Assembly (NCBI RefSeq): GCF_000706645.1
Contig: NZ_KL407337.1
Location: 312,320 to 376,319, forward strand
DNA from: Bartonella rochalimae ATCC BAA-1498
Lineage (GTDB): Bacteria > Pseudomonadota > Alphaproteobacteria > Rhizobiales > Rhizobiaceae
Direction of reading: 5' to 3'
DNA length: 64,000 nucleotides
Shown here: positions 10,343 to 19,717 of the stretch, in pieces
Numbering within the stretch: position 1 is the first letter of the stretch
Layout of the letters: each line of letters starts with the position of its first letter
Position numbers and translations under genes: made by a program
The notes under the pieces: model-generated
Told to the model about the DNA's origin: nothing
Seen by the model: only the letters and a program-made list of their open reading frames with translations
Databases searched by the model: none

Positions 10343-11491
10343 TTAATGCTGCCTTTTGTTACCTATAATTTGAGCAAAAATCAATAAAAAATCATCAATA
10401 TCTTTAGAAGTTGTACAACGTCCTGTTGAAACACGGATCGCACCATTTGATATATGATATCCCATTGCTTCCAAAACTTTGCTTTGTTTTACTTTTCCTG
10501 AAGAACAAGCAGAACCTGCTGATACAGAAAATCCCGCTAAATCAAGACCAATTTGCATTGTTTCAGCTTTTATACCCCGTACAGTAAAATAAGTAGTATT
10601 TGGCAAACGTTGAACGTTCTTACCAAAAATTATAACATCATGACTAATTTTTAGTAAACCATCTTCCAATTTGTTACGTAAATAGATTAATTTTTTTATT
10701 TCTTCTTGAGTAAAACAATTTTCCATTGCTGCTCCAAAAGAAGCAATAAGCGGTAAAGCTTCTGTCCCTCCACGGTGTCCTTTTTCTTGTCCACCAGCAG
10801 TAATAAGAGGAGAAGGCATAAGAAGATCTCCACATGAAACAAATGCACCAACCCCTTTAGGTCCTCCAATTTTATGGGCTGATAGTATAAAAAAGTCACC
10901 TCCAAAATGATTAATATCAATGGGATATTTATCTATATATTGAACTAAATCAACAATGAGAGTACCTCCAGCATTCCGAACAATAGACGCTATTTCTTGA
11001 ATGTTTTGGATAACACCAGTTTCGCTATTAGCAGCTTGAATAGCGATAAGCGGTAAACCTTTCGCTTTATCATGTTCTATTAATAAAGATTTTAACTTAT
11101 CCTGCTGGATCAAACCATGCTGATCAACATCAATTATACTAATCAATTCTTTAGAAAAACGCCCTCCCTCTGCAATGGACGGGTGCTCACTCGCACCAAT
11201 GTACAGATGCGAAAACTGCACTTCAGACCTTCCAATATGATAAAAAGGTGTCAACAGAGTCATCGCTGCTTCACTAGCACCAGATGTAAATACAACATTA
11301 TCTGGATTTGCCTTAAGTCTATCAGCAATTTGTCTACGGGATTTCTGTAAAAGTGCTTTAGCAGCACGCCCTTCCGTATGAACAGATGATGGATTACCAA
11401 ATATCTCTAAAGATTCTAATAATGCCATTCGTGCCATTTTTGTGAGCGGTGTCGTTGCATTATGATCAAGATACCGGCGTTTTACAGCCAT
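10343..11491 (-). CDS. Cysteine desulfurase family protein (IscS/NifS-like)
   Basis: This 382-residue class V aminotransferase-fold enzyme begins with RYLDHNATTPL. It has the PLP lysine Lys207 in LSAHKIGGPKG and the reactive Cys329 in GSACSSGKVKQSKVL, the extended loop of group I desulfurases. A group I desulfurase before sufB is common in rhizobial suf clusters. It probably supplies sulfur, perhaps for tRNA thiolation as well as clusters. The substrate partner is inferred. Confidence 0.92.
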   Translation of the reverse strand: MAVKRRYLDHNATTPLTKMARMALLESLEIFGNPSSVHTEGRAAKALLQKSRRQIADRLKANPDNVVFTSGASEAAMTLLTPFYHIGRSEVQFSHLYIGASEHPSIAEGGRFSKELISIIDVDQHGLIQQDKLKSLLIEHDKAKGLPLIAIQAANSETGVIQNIQEIASIVRNAGGTLIVDLVQYIDKYPIDINHFGGDFFILSAHKIGGPKGVGAFVSCGDLLMPSPLITAGGQEKGHRGGTEALPLIASFGAAMENCFTQEEIKKLIYLRNKLEDGLLKISHDVIIFGKNVQRLPNTTYFTVRGIKAETMQIGLDLAGFSVSAGSACSSGKVKQSKVLEAMGYHISNGAIRVSTGRCTTSKDIDDFLLIFAQIIGNKRQH

Positions 11492-11672
11492 TTTAAATCC
11501 TAATTATCTATCCCACAAATTGATTTAAAAAAAATAATGCAATTTTCTTGAAAAACGCCTTCAAAAAAGGATATCTAGTAATTAATTAAAGAAAATACCT
11601 AAACAAGGTGGATTTTATTGTAAAATTCGACCAAGGTCAATGAAAACATTCATAGCTTTTAAGGAGCATTTA

Positions 11673-12359
11673 ATGCCAGAAATCATTTTTAATGGTCCCA
11701 CAGGTCGTCTTGAAGGACGTTATCAACCTTCTCAACAAAAAAATGCACCAATTGCGATTGTTCTACATCCTCATCCTCAATTCGGTGGAACAATGAATAA
11801 TAAAATTGTTTATGATTTATTTTATATGTTTCAACAACGTGGTTTTACTACACTGCGTTTCAATTTTCGTGGCATTGGTCGAAGTCAAGGAGAATTTGAT
11901 TATGGTATAGGCGAACTTTCAGATGCTGCCGCTGCTCTTGATTGGGTGCAAACACAGCATCCTAATTCTAAAAACTGTTGGGTAGCTGGTTATTCGTTTG
12001 GTGCTTGGATTGGAATGCAACTTCTCATGCGCAGACCTGAAATTGAGAGCTTCATATCAGTTGCTCCACAACCAAATATTTATGATTTTTCATTTCTTGC
12101 TCCTTGTCCTTCATCCGGCTTAATCATTCACGGTGATATCGACAAAGTCGTGCCTTCGAAAGATGTTCAAAATCTTGTCGATAAACTAAAAATGCAAAAA
12201 GGAATTACTATTACACAAGAAATCCTAAAAGGAGCTAACCACTTTTTTAGTGGATATAATGAAGAACTTATTGAACGATGTGGACAATATTTAGATAGGC
12301 ATATTGCAAGTAACTTATCAACTCTTTCTCCACGTAAAATACCTGCACTTTTAAAATAA
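11673..12359 (+). CDS. Alpha/beta hydrolase family protein
   Basis: The product is 228 residues with an alpha/beta hydrolase fold of the small prokaryotic dienelactone-hydrolase-like type. The nucleophile is Ser108 in AGYSFGAW. The acid is probably the Asp in HGDIDKVVPSKD and the base the His in GANHFFSGY. HPHPQFGGTMNN near residue 32 is typical of this conserved family. The start at 11673 is chosen because AAGGAG lies 8 bases upstream. An ATG at 11640 in frame lacks such a site. It is divergent from the suf cluster. The substrate is unknown. Confidence 0.85.
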   Translation: MPEIIFNGPTGRLEGRYQPSQQKNAPIAIVLHPHPQFGGTMNNKIVYDLFYMFQQRGFTTLRFNFRGIGRSQGEFDYGIGELSDAAAALDWVQTQHPNSKNCWVAGYSFGAWIGMQLLMRRPEIESFISVAPQPNIYDFSFLAPCPSSGLIIHGDIDKVVPSKDVQNLVDKLKMQKGITITQEILKGANHFFSGYNEELIERCGQYLDRHIASNLSTLSPRKIPALLK

Positions 12360-12401
12360 TAGATTATTTCTTTAATATCTCGAATATCTTTTAAACAATA
12401 A

Positions 12402-13175
12402 TTAAACAATAGGATGACGAGCAAGAAAATCGATAACACCTTTTTTATAAACTTTATCTCCAACAGCAAGCATATGATCACGCCCAGGAATTTGTAGTGC
12501 CTCACCATGTGGCAATAAAGCCACTAATGGCTCAGCTTCACCACTAATTTCATCTAATGAACCAACTGCAACGAGTGCAGGCTGCTTAATTTTATAAATT
12601 TCATGCTCTGTTAATTCTTGTTTTGATGTCATGATGCAAGCAGCAAGAGCACGTCTATCGCTCTTAGTTTGTTCTGCAAATTTACGGAACATCAAACCAC
12701 GAGGATCAGTAATTGCTGAAACATCTTTTTCTAAAAGAGCTTGAGCAACAGGCTCCCAATCACCCGCCCCCGTTACCATACCAATTCCTAAACCACCAAA
12801 AATAACACTATGCACATATGTCGGATACAAAAGAGCCATAAATGCGCTAATTCGAGCTCCCATAGAATATCCCATAACATGAGCCTTGGATAACTCTAAA
12901 TGTTGAAGCAATTTAACCGCATCACTAGCCATAGCTTGAGGTGTATAAAATAAAGGATCATAGATCTTATCCGAATCACCATGGCCACGATTATCAAAAG
13001 CAATAACACGATAGCCTGCCGCAATGAGAGTACGAAACCAACCTGTTGCATACCAATTTATACGCGCAGAAGATCCAAAACCATGAATCAATAAAATAGG
13101 AGCACCCTGTCCTTCTTCACAGTAAGCAAAACGCAAACCATCATGTTCAAAAAAGCGAATCTCTTCTGCTGTCAT
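12402..13175 (-). CDS. Alpha/beta fold hydrolase
   Basis: This 257-residue cytoplasmic hydrolase has the oxyanion motif HGFG (31-34), the segment FDNRGHGDSD (60-69), nucleophile Ser104 in GYSMGARIS, and a C-terminal histidine in PGRDHMLAVGD. It resembles esterase or lactonase-type hydrolases, and the substrate cannot be read from the sequence. Its start overlaps the stop of the DUF192 gene by 4 bp, so the two form an operon. Confidence 0.88.
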   Translation of the reverse strand: MTAEEIRFFEHDGLRFAYCEEGQGAPILLIHGFGSSARINWYATGWFRTLIAAGYRVIAFDNRGHGDSDKIYDPLFYTPQAMASDAVKLLQHLELSKAHVMGYSMGARISAFMALLYPTYVHSVIFGGLGIGMVTGAGDWEPVAQALLEKDVSAITDPRGLMFRKFAEQTKSDRRALAACIMTSKQELTEHEIYKIKQPALVAVGSLDEISGEAEPLVALLPHGEALQIPGRDHMLAVGDKVYKKGVIDFLARHPIV

Positions 13176-13690
13176 AGTTTATCACTTTCACATTTCTCAT
13201 AAATAACAGGATGCATCACACATTGACCCTGCTGTATCTTTTTATCAGCAACCTCACCGGCATTAAGTTCTATAGCAAAAACTGCAGGTACTTTTGACGA
13301 AATTATATTTTTTGAAAATGGAAGAGTATTTTCAACAATTGAAACAATAACTCCCTTTGAATTTAAAAAAATTATATCTAAAGGTAAAGATGTATGAGAC
13401 ATCCACATAAACATTTCTTGTTTATCTTCTGGCATACTACCAAGAAAATTCTTGAATAACATAGCACGATTACGAGGAAAATCAGTACGATACATCAAAC
13501 CAGCGCTCGCTTGAGTTTGTAAAAATGCAATCTCTACCTCATAAAAAATCGCATTCTGTTCCGTATTAATTATTAAAAAATTTGGATCAGTAGGAATCTC
13601 TATAGGCTTTCCTGCTATAATAGCACTTGAAATATTAGCGCATAAAAATAGAATAAATTGAATAATTTGTTTCCTCTTTAAGAATTTCAA
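13172..13690 (-). CDS. DUF192 family exported protein
   Basis: This 172-residue protein starts with a basic then hydrophobic stretch (residues 5-27) that reads as a signal peptide or anchor. The DUF192 core follows: VEIAFLQTQASAGLMYRTD, then MFMWMSHTSLPLDIIFLNSKG, then a C-terminal AVFAIELNAGEV. The family is widespread and of unknown function, and is probably periplasmic here. It lies upstream of, and overlaps, the hydrolase gene. Confidence 0.85.
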   Translation of the reverse strand: MKFLKRKQIIQFILFLCANISSAIIAGKPIEIPTDPNFLIINTEQNAIFYEVEIAFLQTQASAGLMYRTDFPRNRAMLFKNFLGSMPEDKQEMFMWMSHTSLPLDIIFLNSKGVIVSIVENTLPFSKNIISSKVPAVFAIELNAGEVADKKIQQGQCVMHPVIYEKCESDKL

Positions 13691-13783
13691 AACTCTTATC
13701 CTACATCATTACTATTTTTCTTTAAGATAAATTACACAACTTAAAAAACAGAGATGATATTTTTCCTTAATAACATTAGAAAT

Positions 13784-14365
13784 TTAATTTGTAACAAATG
13801 GAAGCGCTATATCAGGATAAATTTCTGCTGTCATCAAGCCCTTTTCCCCCTTACCAAAACGCACAAGGACAACCTGACCAGAACGGAGTTCCGCTAAACC
13901 AAAACGACGTAATGTCTCCATATGAATGAAAATATCCTCTGTTCCTTGCCCCCGGCTAAGAAAACCAAATCCTTTTTCGCGATTGAACCACTTAACAATT
14001 GCACGCTCTAAACCACTTTCAGGAGTTACCACAACATGTGTACGCACTGGAATTTCTGAAGGATGAGTAGCTGATGAGCAGTCAATAGACTTAACTTGGA
14101 TACATTTTAGCCCTCTCTCTGTTTGTTTTACAACACAAATAACTTTAGCTCCTTCTAAAGCTGTTTGAAAACCATCTCGCCGCATCACTGTCACATGCAA
14201 TAATATATCAGGAAGACCGGGAAGATCAGGAATAATAAATCCGTATCCCTTGCTGCCATCAAACCATTTAATGACACCACTAATTTCAATAATTTCACCA
14301 CAAATATCGAGACCATCTTCAGATGGAGAATAATCTTTTAATGTATCCTTACTTGTCATAACCAA
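13784..14365 (-). CDS. Cold-shock protein with two cold-shock domains
   Basis: This 193-residue protein carries two OB-fold cold-shock domains. The first, about residues 29-93, contains GVIKWFDGSKGYGFI. The second, about residues 121-184, contains AIVKWFNREKGFGFL. Both RNP1-like aromatic patches are intact, so single-stranded nucleic acid binding is expected. Rhizobiales commonly have this duplicated form of about 190 residues. The start is ambiguous: a TTG at 14365 with AGGA 6 bases upstream, or the ATG at 14359. I see no cold-shock leader. Confidence 0.9.
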   Translation of the reverse strand: MVMTSKDTLKDYSPSEDGLDICGEIIEISGVIKWFDGSKGYGFIIPDLPGLPDILLHVTVMRRDGFQTALEGAKVICVVKQTERGLKCIQVKSIDCSSATHPSEIPVRTHVVVTPESGLERAIVKWFNREKGFGFLSRGQGTEDIFIHMETLRRFGLAELRSGQVVLVRFGKGEKGLMTAEIYPDIALPFVTN

Positions 14366-14686
14366 ACGTGATCCTGTAGGTTTGAATTCTACAAATTGAT
14401 TCTTCTGCGTAAGTAAACATTGTAGTTACATTAACAAGCAAGACCAAAGATAAGATTTCCCCATATTGTCGTATCTACTTCGTAATGTCAGCTCATAAAT
14501 CATAAAATTTCATCCAAGAAGGTTTACACACATAAATAAATATAATGGTAATCTCGAAGACTTTTTGCACACACTCGTACACACTGATCAATTTTATAAG
14601 ATGTATAACTTGCATGATAATAAAGTTCAAGATAATGTATACAATTTATAATAAAAATTATAACTGACAATAAGGAAAAGTGCGTA
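14366..14686. other. Divergent intergenic region
   Basis: This 321-bp stretch lies between the cold-shock gene and livK, which point away from each other, so it should hold promoters for both. It has no open frame of note. The only candidate site I can point to is the TATAAT before livK, listed separately. Confidence 0.6.
14647..14652 (+). promoter_or_regulatory. Candidate -10 box for the liv operon
   Basis: A perfect TATAAT lies 34 bases before the livK ATG. No good -35 box is present at 17 bp, and in such AT-rich DNA the match could be chance. Confidence 0.3.
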
Positions 14687-15856
14687 ATGCAATTGAGAAA
14701 GATCCTTACCGTAGCTTTTATAATAAGTGCATTTCTGACAAATGCCTCTGCAGAAAATCCTATTAAAATTGGTGTTTATCTTCCATTAACTGGACAAAAT
14801 GCGTTTGGAGGAAAACTTGAACTCGATGGTATACAATTAGCACATAAAAAAAATCCAGAAATACTAGGACGCAAAGTTGAGCTGATTGTTATTGATAATA
14901 AATCTGATAAAGTAGAATCAGTCAATGCTGTCGCGCATTTAACCGCTAATGACAAAGTTAATGGAATCATTGGAACCTATGGTTCTTCACTGTCATTAGC
15001 AGGTGGAGAAGTATCTGAAAAAGCAAAAACACCTACTATCGCAACTTCATCAACAAATGCACTGGTTACACAAGGCAAAAAGTATTATTTTCGTGCATGC
15101 TTCACTGACTCTTATCAAGCTATAGGTGCTGCAACTTATGCAACCCAAATTTTACATGCCAAAAAGGCAGCTATCTTAAAAGATATATCTAACGATTATG
15201 CAATTGGTCTTGCACGTTACTTTACCAGTTCATTCAAAAAGTTAGGCGGTGAAATTATCTCAAATTTAAATTATAACTCTGGAGACCAAGATTTCTCAGC
15301 CGCTCTTATACAAATCATAGCACAAAAACCTGATATCTTATTCATCCCATCTTATTTTGCTGAAGGTGCCATAATTATAAAGCAAGCACGTGAATTGGGG
15401 GCAAAATTTCGCATTATGGGTGGAGATGCTATGGATAATCCAGAAACTATTGCCATTGCAGGACTAGCTGCAGAAGGATTTTTGCATACAACACTTCCTT
15501 ACAATGAAGCTATACCAAACATGTCAAAAGCCGCACAAGAATTTACAAATCAATGGAAAACTGCTTATCCCAATAAACAACCAAATATCAATTCAGTTTT
15601 GGGGTACACAGCATATATGATGTTTATGCAAGCCATTGAAAATGCTGGCAGTGCTGATCGTGAGCAAATTACAGCTGAATTGAGTAAATTAAAAGATTTT
15701 CAAACCCCTTTTGGAACTATATCCATAGATGAAAATCATAATCCTCAAGTTTCTATTGGTATAATTGAAATAAAAAATGGAAAGCGTATTTATTTACACG
15801 AAATACAGTTTACTGACTTACAAAAAACAATGCAAACTAATAAATTGCTCAATTAA
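14687..15856 (+). CDS. Branched-chain amino acid ABC transporter, periplasmic binding protein
   Basis: This 389-residue protein has a signal peptide (about residues 1-22, ending in ASA) and a type I periplasmic binding fold beginning IKIGVYLPLTGQNAFGG. It is the substrate receptor for the importer encoded directly downstream. The LivJ/LivK family binds leucine, isoleucine, valine or related amino acids and amides, and the exact ligand is not readable. A GGAAAAG site precedes the ATG. It is the first gene of the five-gene operon. Confidence 0.92.
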   Translation: MQLRKILTVAFIISAFLTNASAENPIKIGVYLPLTGQNAFGGKLELDGIQLAHKKNPEILGRKVELIVIDNKSDKVESVNAVAHLTANDKVNGIIGTYGSSLSLAGGEVSEKAKTPTIATSSTNALVTQGKKYYFRACFTDSYQAIGAATYATQILHAKKAAILKDISNDYAIGLARYFTSSFKKLGGEIISNLNYNSGDQDFSAALIQIIAQKPDILFIPSYFAEGAIIIKQARELGAKFRIMGGDAMDNPETIAIAGLAAEGFLHTTLPYNEAIPNMSKAAQEFTNQWKTAYPNKQPNINSVLGYTAYMMFMQAIENAGSADREQITAELSKLKDFQTPFGTISIDENHNPQVSIGIIEIKNGKRIYLHEIQFTDLQKTMQTNKLLN

Positions 15857-15937
15857 AATTATAAGCTTAGTTAATGTATTCCAAGATTAAACTATTTAGA
15901 GCTATCATATTTCATATTAATACATAAGGAATAAGAG

Positions 15938-17014
15938 ATGAGCACTGAAATGTTCATTCAATATCTCTTTAATGCGCTGACATTAGGATCACTTTATGGG
16001 CTTATTGCAATCGGTTATACCATGGTTTATGGTGTTCTGAGGTTGATTAATTTTGCTCATGGTGATCTCATAATGTTGGGAGCATATTTTTTTTCCTTTT
16101 CTACAATTAGCTTTATGCCTACATGGGTTGCTATTTTACTTATATTGTTCTCAGTTTTTATTTATTATTCAATCTTTATTGGATTTCAGAAACAACAAAA
16201 AGTTTATTGGATTTCTATCTTTTTTATTCTTGTTTCAGGACTTATTTATTACTCACAAATTTCTCTGCAAGATTTTAAACCCGTTTGGATTTTAGCTATT
16301 TGTTTTTCCATTTTTATTACCGGTGCAGTGGGAATTTTTGTTGATCAGTTAGCCTATAAACCTTTGCGTAACGCTCCACGTATTTCAGTGCTTATCAGCG
16401 CGATTGGCATTTCTTTTCTTATTGAAAGTCTTGCAATCATGTTTTTTAGCAGCATTCCAAAAGCTGTAAAACAACCAGATTTTCTTGTAACACCAATCTT
16501 ATGGTCTTTCGGACAGGATGCAAAGAGTATCATTCGAATTGCTCCCATGTCTCTCATCGTTCCTATTGTTTCATTCATTCTTGTTATTATTTTATTATGG
16601 ATAATCAACAAAACAAAGCCTGGTCTTGCTATGCGTGCAATATCATATGATATTGAAACAACTCGTTTAATGGGTGTTTCTGTTAATAAGATTATTGCAT
16701 TTACATTTTGTATAGGTTCTGCATTAGGTGCCATAGCGGGTATTATGTGGTCTTTACGTTATCCTCAAATTCATCCTTATATGGGTTTGCTTCCTGGATT
16801 AAAAGCTTTTATTGCAGCTGTTATTGGAGGTATAGGCTCAATTCCAGGAGCAATGCTTGGAGGCTTACTATTAGGATTTATTGAAATTATGGTTGTTGCC
16901 TTCTCTCCAACTTTATCTGGATATAGAGATGCCTTTGCTTTTATCCTCTTGATTCTTATCTTATTAATAATGCCAACTGGTTTAATGGGTAAGAAAAACC
17001 AGGAGAAAATTTAA
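15938..17014 (+). CDS. livH: Branched-chain amino acid ABC transporter permease (LivH type)
   Basis: This 358-residue inner-membrane permease is recognised by GSLYGLIAIGYTMVYGVLRL near residue 17, LINFAHGDLIMLGAY, and the C-terminal PGLKAFIAAVIGGIGSIPGA. It is 50-60 residues longer than a usual LivH. The extra length is a hydrophobic block at about residues 60-125. The block is in frame and the rest of the protein is normal. Its stop overlaps the livM start as TAATG. Confidence 0.93.
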   Translation: MSTEMFIQYLFNALTLGSLYGLIAIGYTMVYGVLRLINFAHGDLIMLGAYFFSFSTISFMPTWVAILLILFSVFIYYSIFIGFQKQQKVYWISIFFILVSGLIYYSQISLQDFKPVWILAICFSIFITGAVGIFVDQLAYKPLRNAPRISVLISAIGISFLIESLAIMFFSSIPKAVKQPDFLVTPILWSFGQDAKSIIRIAPMSLIVPIVSFILVIILLWIINKTKPGLAMRAISYDIETTRLMGVSVNKIIAFTFCIGSALGAIAGIMWSLRYPQIHPYMGLLPGLKAFIAAVIGGIGSIPGAMLGGLLLGFIEIMVVAFSPTLSGYRDAFAFILLILILLIMPTGLMGKKNQEKI

Positions 17015-18075
17015 TGACAAAATCATTAAACATTTTTCTATCATTTGTTAGCATTATAATTTTTATTAGCTTTTTATTTTATGCTGATAACTATTTTAAT
17101 GACTATACACTGCGTATTATTAATCTTATCGCTATCAATGCAATATTAGCAATTTCACTCAATTTGACTTATGGATTTACAGGGATGTTTTCCCTAGGAC
17201 ATGCTGGTTTTATGGCTATTGGTGCTTATGTATGCGCAATTTTTCTTCTCTCTCCTGAACAAAAAGAAATGATGTGGATTTTAGAACCGATAGCTGAACC
17301 CTTAAAAAATTTGCAACTATCGTTTTTTGTTTCTGTGATTATAAGCGGATTATCTGCTGCAATTATAGGTTTGCTAATCGCTTTCCCTATTTTACGCCTT
17401 GGTGGTGATTATCTTGGAATTGCAACACTAGGCTTTGCAGAAATTATTCGTGTTGTCATTATCAATGCTACACCTTTAACAAATGGTTCATTAGGAATCA
17501 AAGGAATACCTCAATATGCTACGTTATGGTGGAATTTTGGGTGGTTAGCATTTACAATAATTTTCATTACTCTTTTATTACAAAGCAATACAGGTAATGT
17601 TTTACGTGCTATTCGCGATGATGAAATCGCTGCGAAAATAATGGGAGTAAATACTTTTTTCTATCGCTGTTTTTCTTTTACGGTTGGTGCATTTTTTGCA
17701 GGTATTGGTGGTGCATTAACCGCCGCTCTTATTTCAACTATCGATCCCAAAATGTTCAATTTTATCCTAACCTTTAATATTTTAATGATTGTTGTGGCTG
17801 GTGGTCTTGGTTCTATTACAGGAAGCGTTATAAGCAGCATTATTATTACAATAATGCTTGAGTGGCTTCGTATCGTTGAAAATCCATTAAATCTAGGCTT
17901 TATAAATATTCCGGGATTACCAGGCCTACGAATGGTTATTTTTTCAATTATATTGCTGGCAATTATCTTATACTGGCAAAAAGGGTTATTAGGCCAACGT
18001 GAACTTTCATGGAATTGGATTTCCAATCTTTTAATAAGAAGAAATCTTTTCAAAATGAGAAAAAATCATGAATAG
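17014..18075 (+). CDS. livM: Branched-chain amino acid ABC transporter permease (LivM type)
   Basis: This 353-residue inner-membrane protein is the second permease subunit. Family segments are AISLNLTYGFTGMFSLGHAGFMAIGAY (from about residue 45), LRLGGDYLGIATLGFAEI, and AIRDDEIAAKIMGVN, the coupling helix that contacts the ATPases. About nine membrane spans are evident. It overlaps livH by one base and livG by 8 bp. Confidence 0.94.
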   Translation: MTKSLNIFLSFVSIIIFISFLFYADNYFNDYTLRIINLIAINAILAISLNLTYGFTGMFSLGHAGFMAIGAYVCAIFLLSPEQKEMMWILEPIAEPLKNLQLSFFVSVIISGLSAAIIGLLIAFPILRLGGDYLGIATLGFAEIIRVVIINATPLTNGSLGIKGIPQYATLWWNFGWLAFTIIFITLLLQSNTGNVLRAIRDDEIAAKIMGVNTFFYRCFSFTVGAFFAGIGGALTAALISTIDPKMFNFILTFNILMIVVAGGLGSITGSVISSIIITIMLEWLRIVENPLNLGFINIPGLPGLRMVIFSIILLAIILYWQKGLLGQRELSWNWISNLLIRRNLFKMRKNHE

Positions 18076-18841
18076 TACGATTCTCTCACTCAATAATCTT
18101 ACAATGCATTTCGGTGGATTAATTGCTGTAAACAATGTTAATATGGCTATTAAACGAGGAACAATTACTGGATTAATTGGTCCAAATGGTGCCGGAAAAA
18201 CAACTATTTTTAATATGATTTCTGGTTTTTATGCGCCAACAAATGGAGAAATTCTTTTAGATAATAAAAAAATCTGTGGCCTCCCACCTTATACTATCTG
18301 CAAGCTCCATATTGCACGAACGTTTCAAAACATACGCCTTTTTTCAGGATTAACAGTCTTACAAAATATTATGGTAGGTGCTCATATTCGACAGAAACAA
18401 CCATGGTTTAATGCAGCTTTATTATTACCAAGTGCGCTTAAAGAGAAAAGACAAATTCATAACAATGCAATGGAACTTCTTAAAAAGCTTCAGCTTGATC
18501 ATCTCGCTCATCAAAAAGCAACCACCCTCTCCTATGGAGCACAACGACGCTTAGAAATTGCTCGAGCTTTAGCAACAAAACCAAAACTGCTTCTTCTTGA
18601 TGAACCCGCAGCCGGTATGAATCCACAAGAAAGCGATGAATTAAGGCAATTTATAGAAAAAATCAAAAAAGAATTTGATCTTACAATCCTTTTGATTGAA
18701 CATGATATGAAAGTTGTTATGAAGCTTTGTCAATATATTTGTGTATTAGAATATGGTCGTTGTATTGCTAATGGCACACCCAATGAAATACGCAATAATC
18801 CTAGAGTTATTAAAGCTTATCTCGGTGAAGATATATCATGA
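18068..18841 (+). CDS. livG: Branched-chain amino acid ABC transporter ATPase (LivG type)
   Basis: This 257-residue ATPase subunit has Walker A GPNGAGKTT near residue 38, the signature LSYGAQRRLEIARAL, and Walker B LLLLDEPAAGMNP. The AGMNP after Walker B and the IARTFQNIRLF Q-loop segment are typical of LivG. It overlaps livM by 8 bp and livF by 4 bp (ATGA). Confidence 0.95.
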   Translation: MNSTILSLNNLTMHFGGLIAVNNVNMAIKRGTITGLIGPNGAGKTTIFNMISGFYAPTNGEILLDNKKICGLPPYTICKLHIARTFQNIRLFSGLTVLQNIMVGAHIRQKQPWFNAALLLPSALKEKRQIHNNAMELLKKLQLDHLAHQKATTLSYGAQRRLEIARALATKPKLLLLDEPAAGMNPQESDELRQFIEKIKKEFDLTILLIEHDMKVVMKLCQYICVLEYGRCIANGTPNEIRNNPRVIKAYLGEDIS

Positions 18842-19548
18842 ATATTCTTGAAATAAAAAATCTTCATGTTCATTATGGTGCAATTAAAGCTGTTCAAGAC
18901 CTTTCTATGTCTATAAAAAAAGGCAGTATAGTTACTCTAATTGGAGCAAATGGAGCTGGTAAAAGTAGCACTGTACATTCTATTGTAGGCCTCAATCGAT
19001 CGATTCACGGAGAAATTATATATAAAGGCAAATCTATCATAAAAAAACAACCGGAAGAAATTTTACGATTAGGTATTGCCTTAACGCCTGAAGGAAGACG
19101 TATTATACCTCACTTTACTGTTTTAGAAAATCTTCAGCTAGGCGCTTATATCTGTAATGATAAAACTGTTGTTACTCGCAATATCGAATGGATATTTGAT
19201 TTATTTCCACGCTTGCGTGAAAGATCTCAGCAACTGAGCGGTACAATGTCAGGCGGTGAACAACAAATGTTAGCCGTAGGTCGCACCCTTATGAGTAATC
19301 CCGATATAGTTATATTAGATGAGCCATCTCTCGGTTTAGCGCCCCTTCTCGTACGTGAAATCTTTTCGATTATAAAGAAAATTAATGATATGGGGAAAAC
19401 TGTTCTTCTTATTGAACAAAATGCATCTGCAGCACTTTCCATTGCTAATTATGCTTATATTTTAGAAGTAGGAAAAATATTATTTCACGATGAAGCTAAA
19501 GCTTTGCTTTCCGATCCACGTGTCAAAGATGCATATCTTGGCAATTAA
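18838..19548 (+). CDS. livF: Branched-chain amino acid ABC transporter ATPase (LivF type)
   Basis: This 236-residue ATPase pairs with LivG. Walker A is GANGAGKSS near residue 36, the signature is MSGGEQQMLAVGRTL, and Walker B is IVILDEPSLGLAPL. EGRRIIPHFTVLENL is the usual LivF segment. It is the last gene of the operon. An imperfect inverted repeat at 19581-19631 could end the transcript. Confidence 0.95.
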   Translation: MNILEIKNLHVHYGAIKAVQDLSMSIKKGSIVTLIGANGAGKSSTVHSIVGLNRSIHGEIIYKGKSIIKKQPEEILRLGIALTPEGRRIIPHFTVLENLQLGAYICNDKTVVTRNIEWIFDLFPRLRERSQQLSGTMSGGEQQMLAVGRTLMSNPDIVILDEPSLGLAPLLVREIFSIIKKINDMGKTVLLIEQNASAALSIANYAYILEVGKILFHDEAKALLSDPRVKDAYLGN

Positions 19549-19717
19549 AAATTACAGTGCCTATTCCTTATTATTTAACTCTAATGATTATGAAGTTAAT
19601 TAAAAGCTTCTTTTTGTTCATAACTCATTAGAAATAGCTTTAAAACGAATAAGTTTCATATATTTAATTGTTATTTATAATTAGTTTTATTAGCATTAAA
19701 ATTATAAACTATATCTT

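Noticed and set aside
19581-19631. Imperfect inverted repeat after livF
   Set aside because: The stem has a bulge, is AT-rich and encloses a 22-base loop, with no clear T run, so I did not list it as a terminator.
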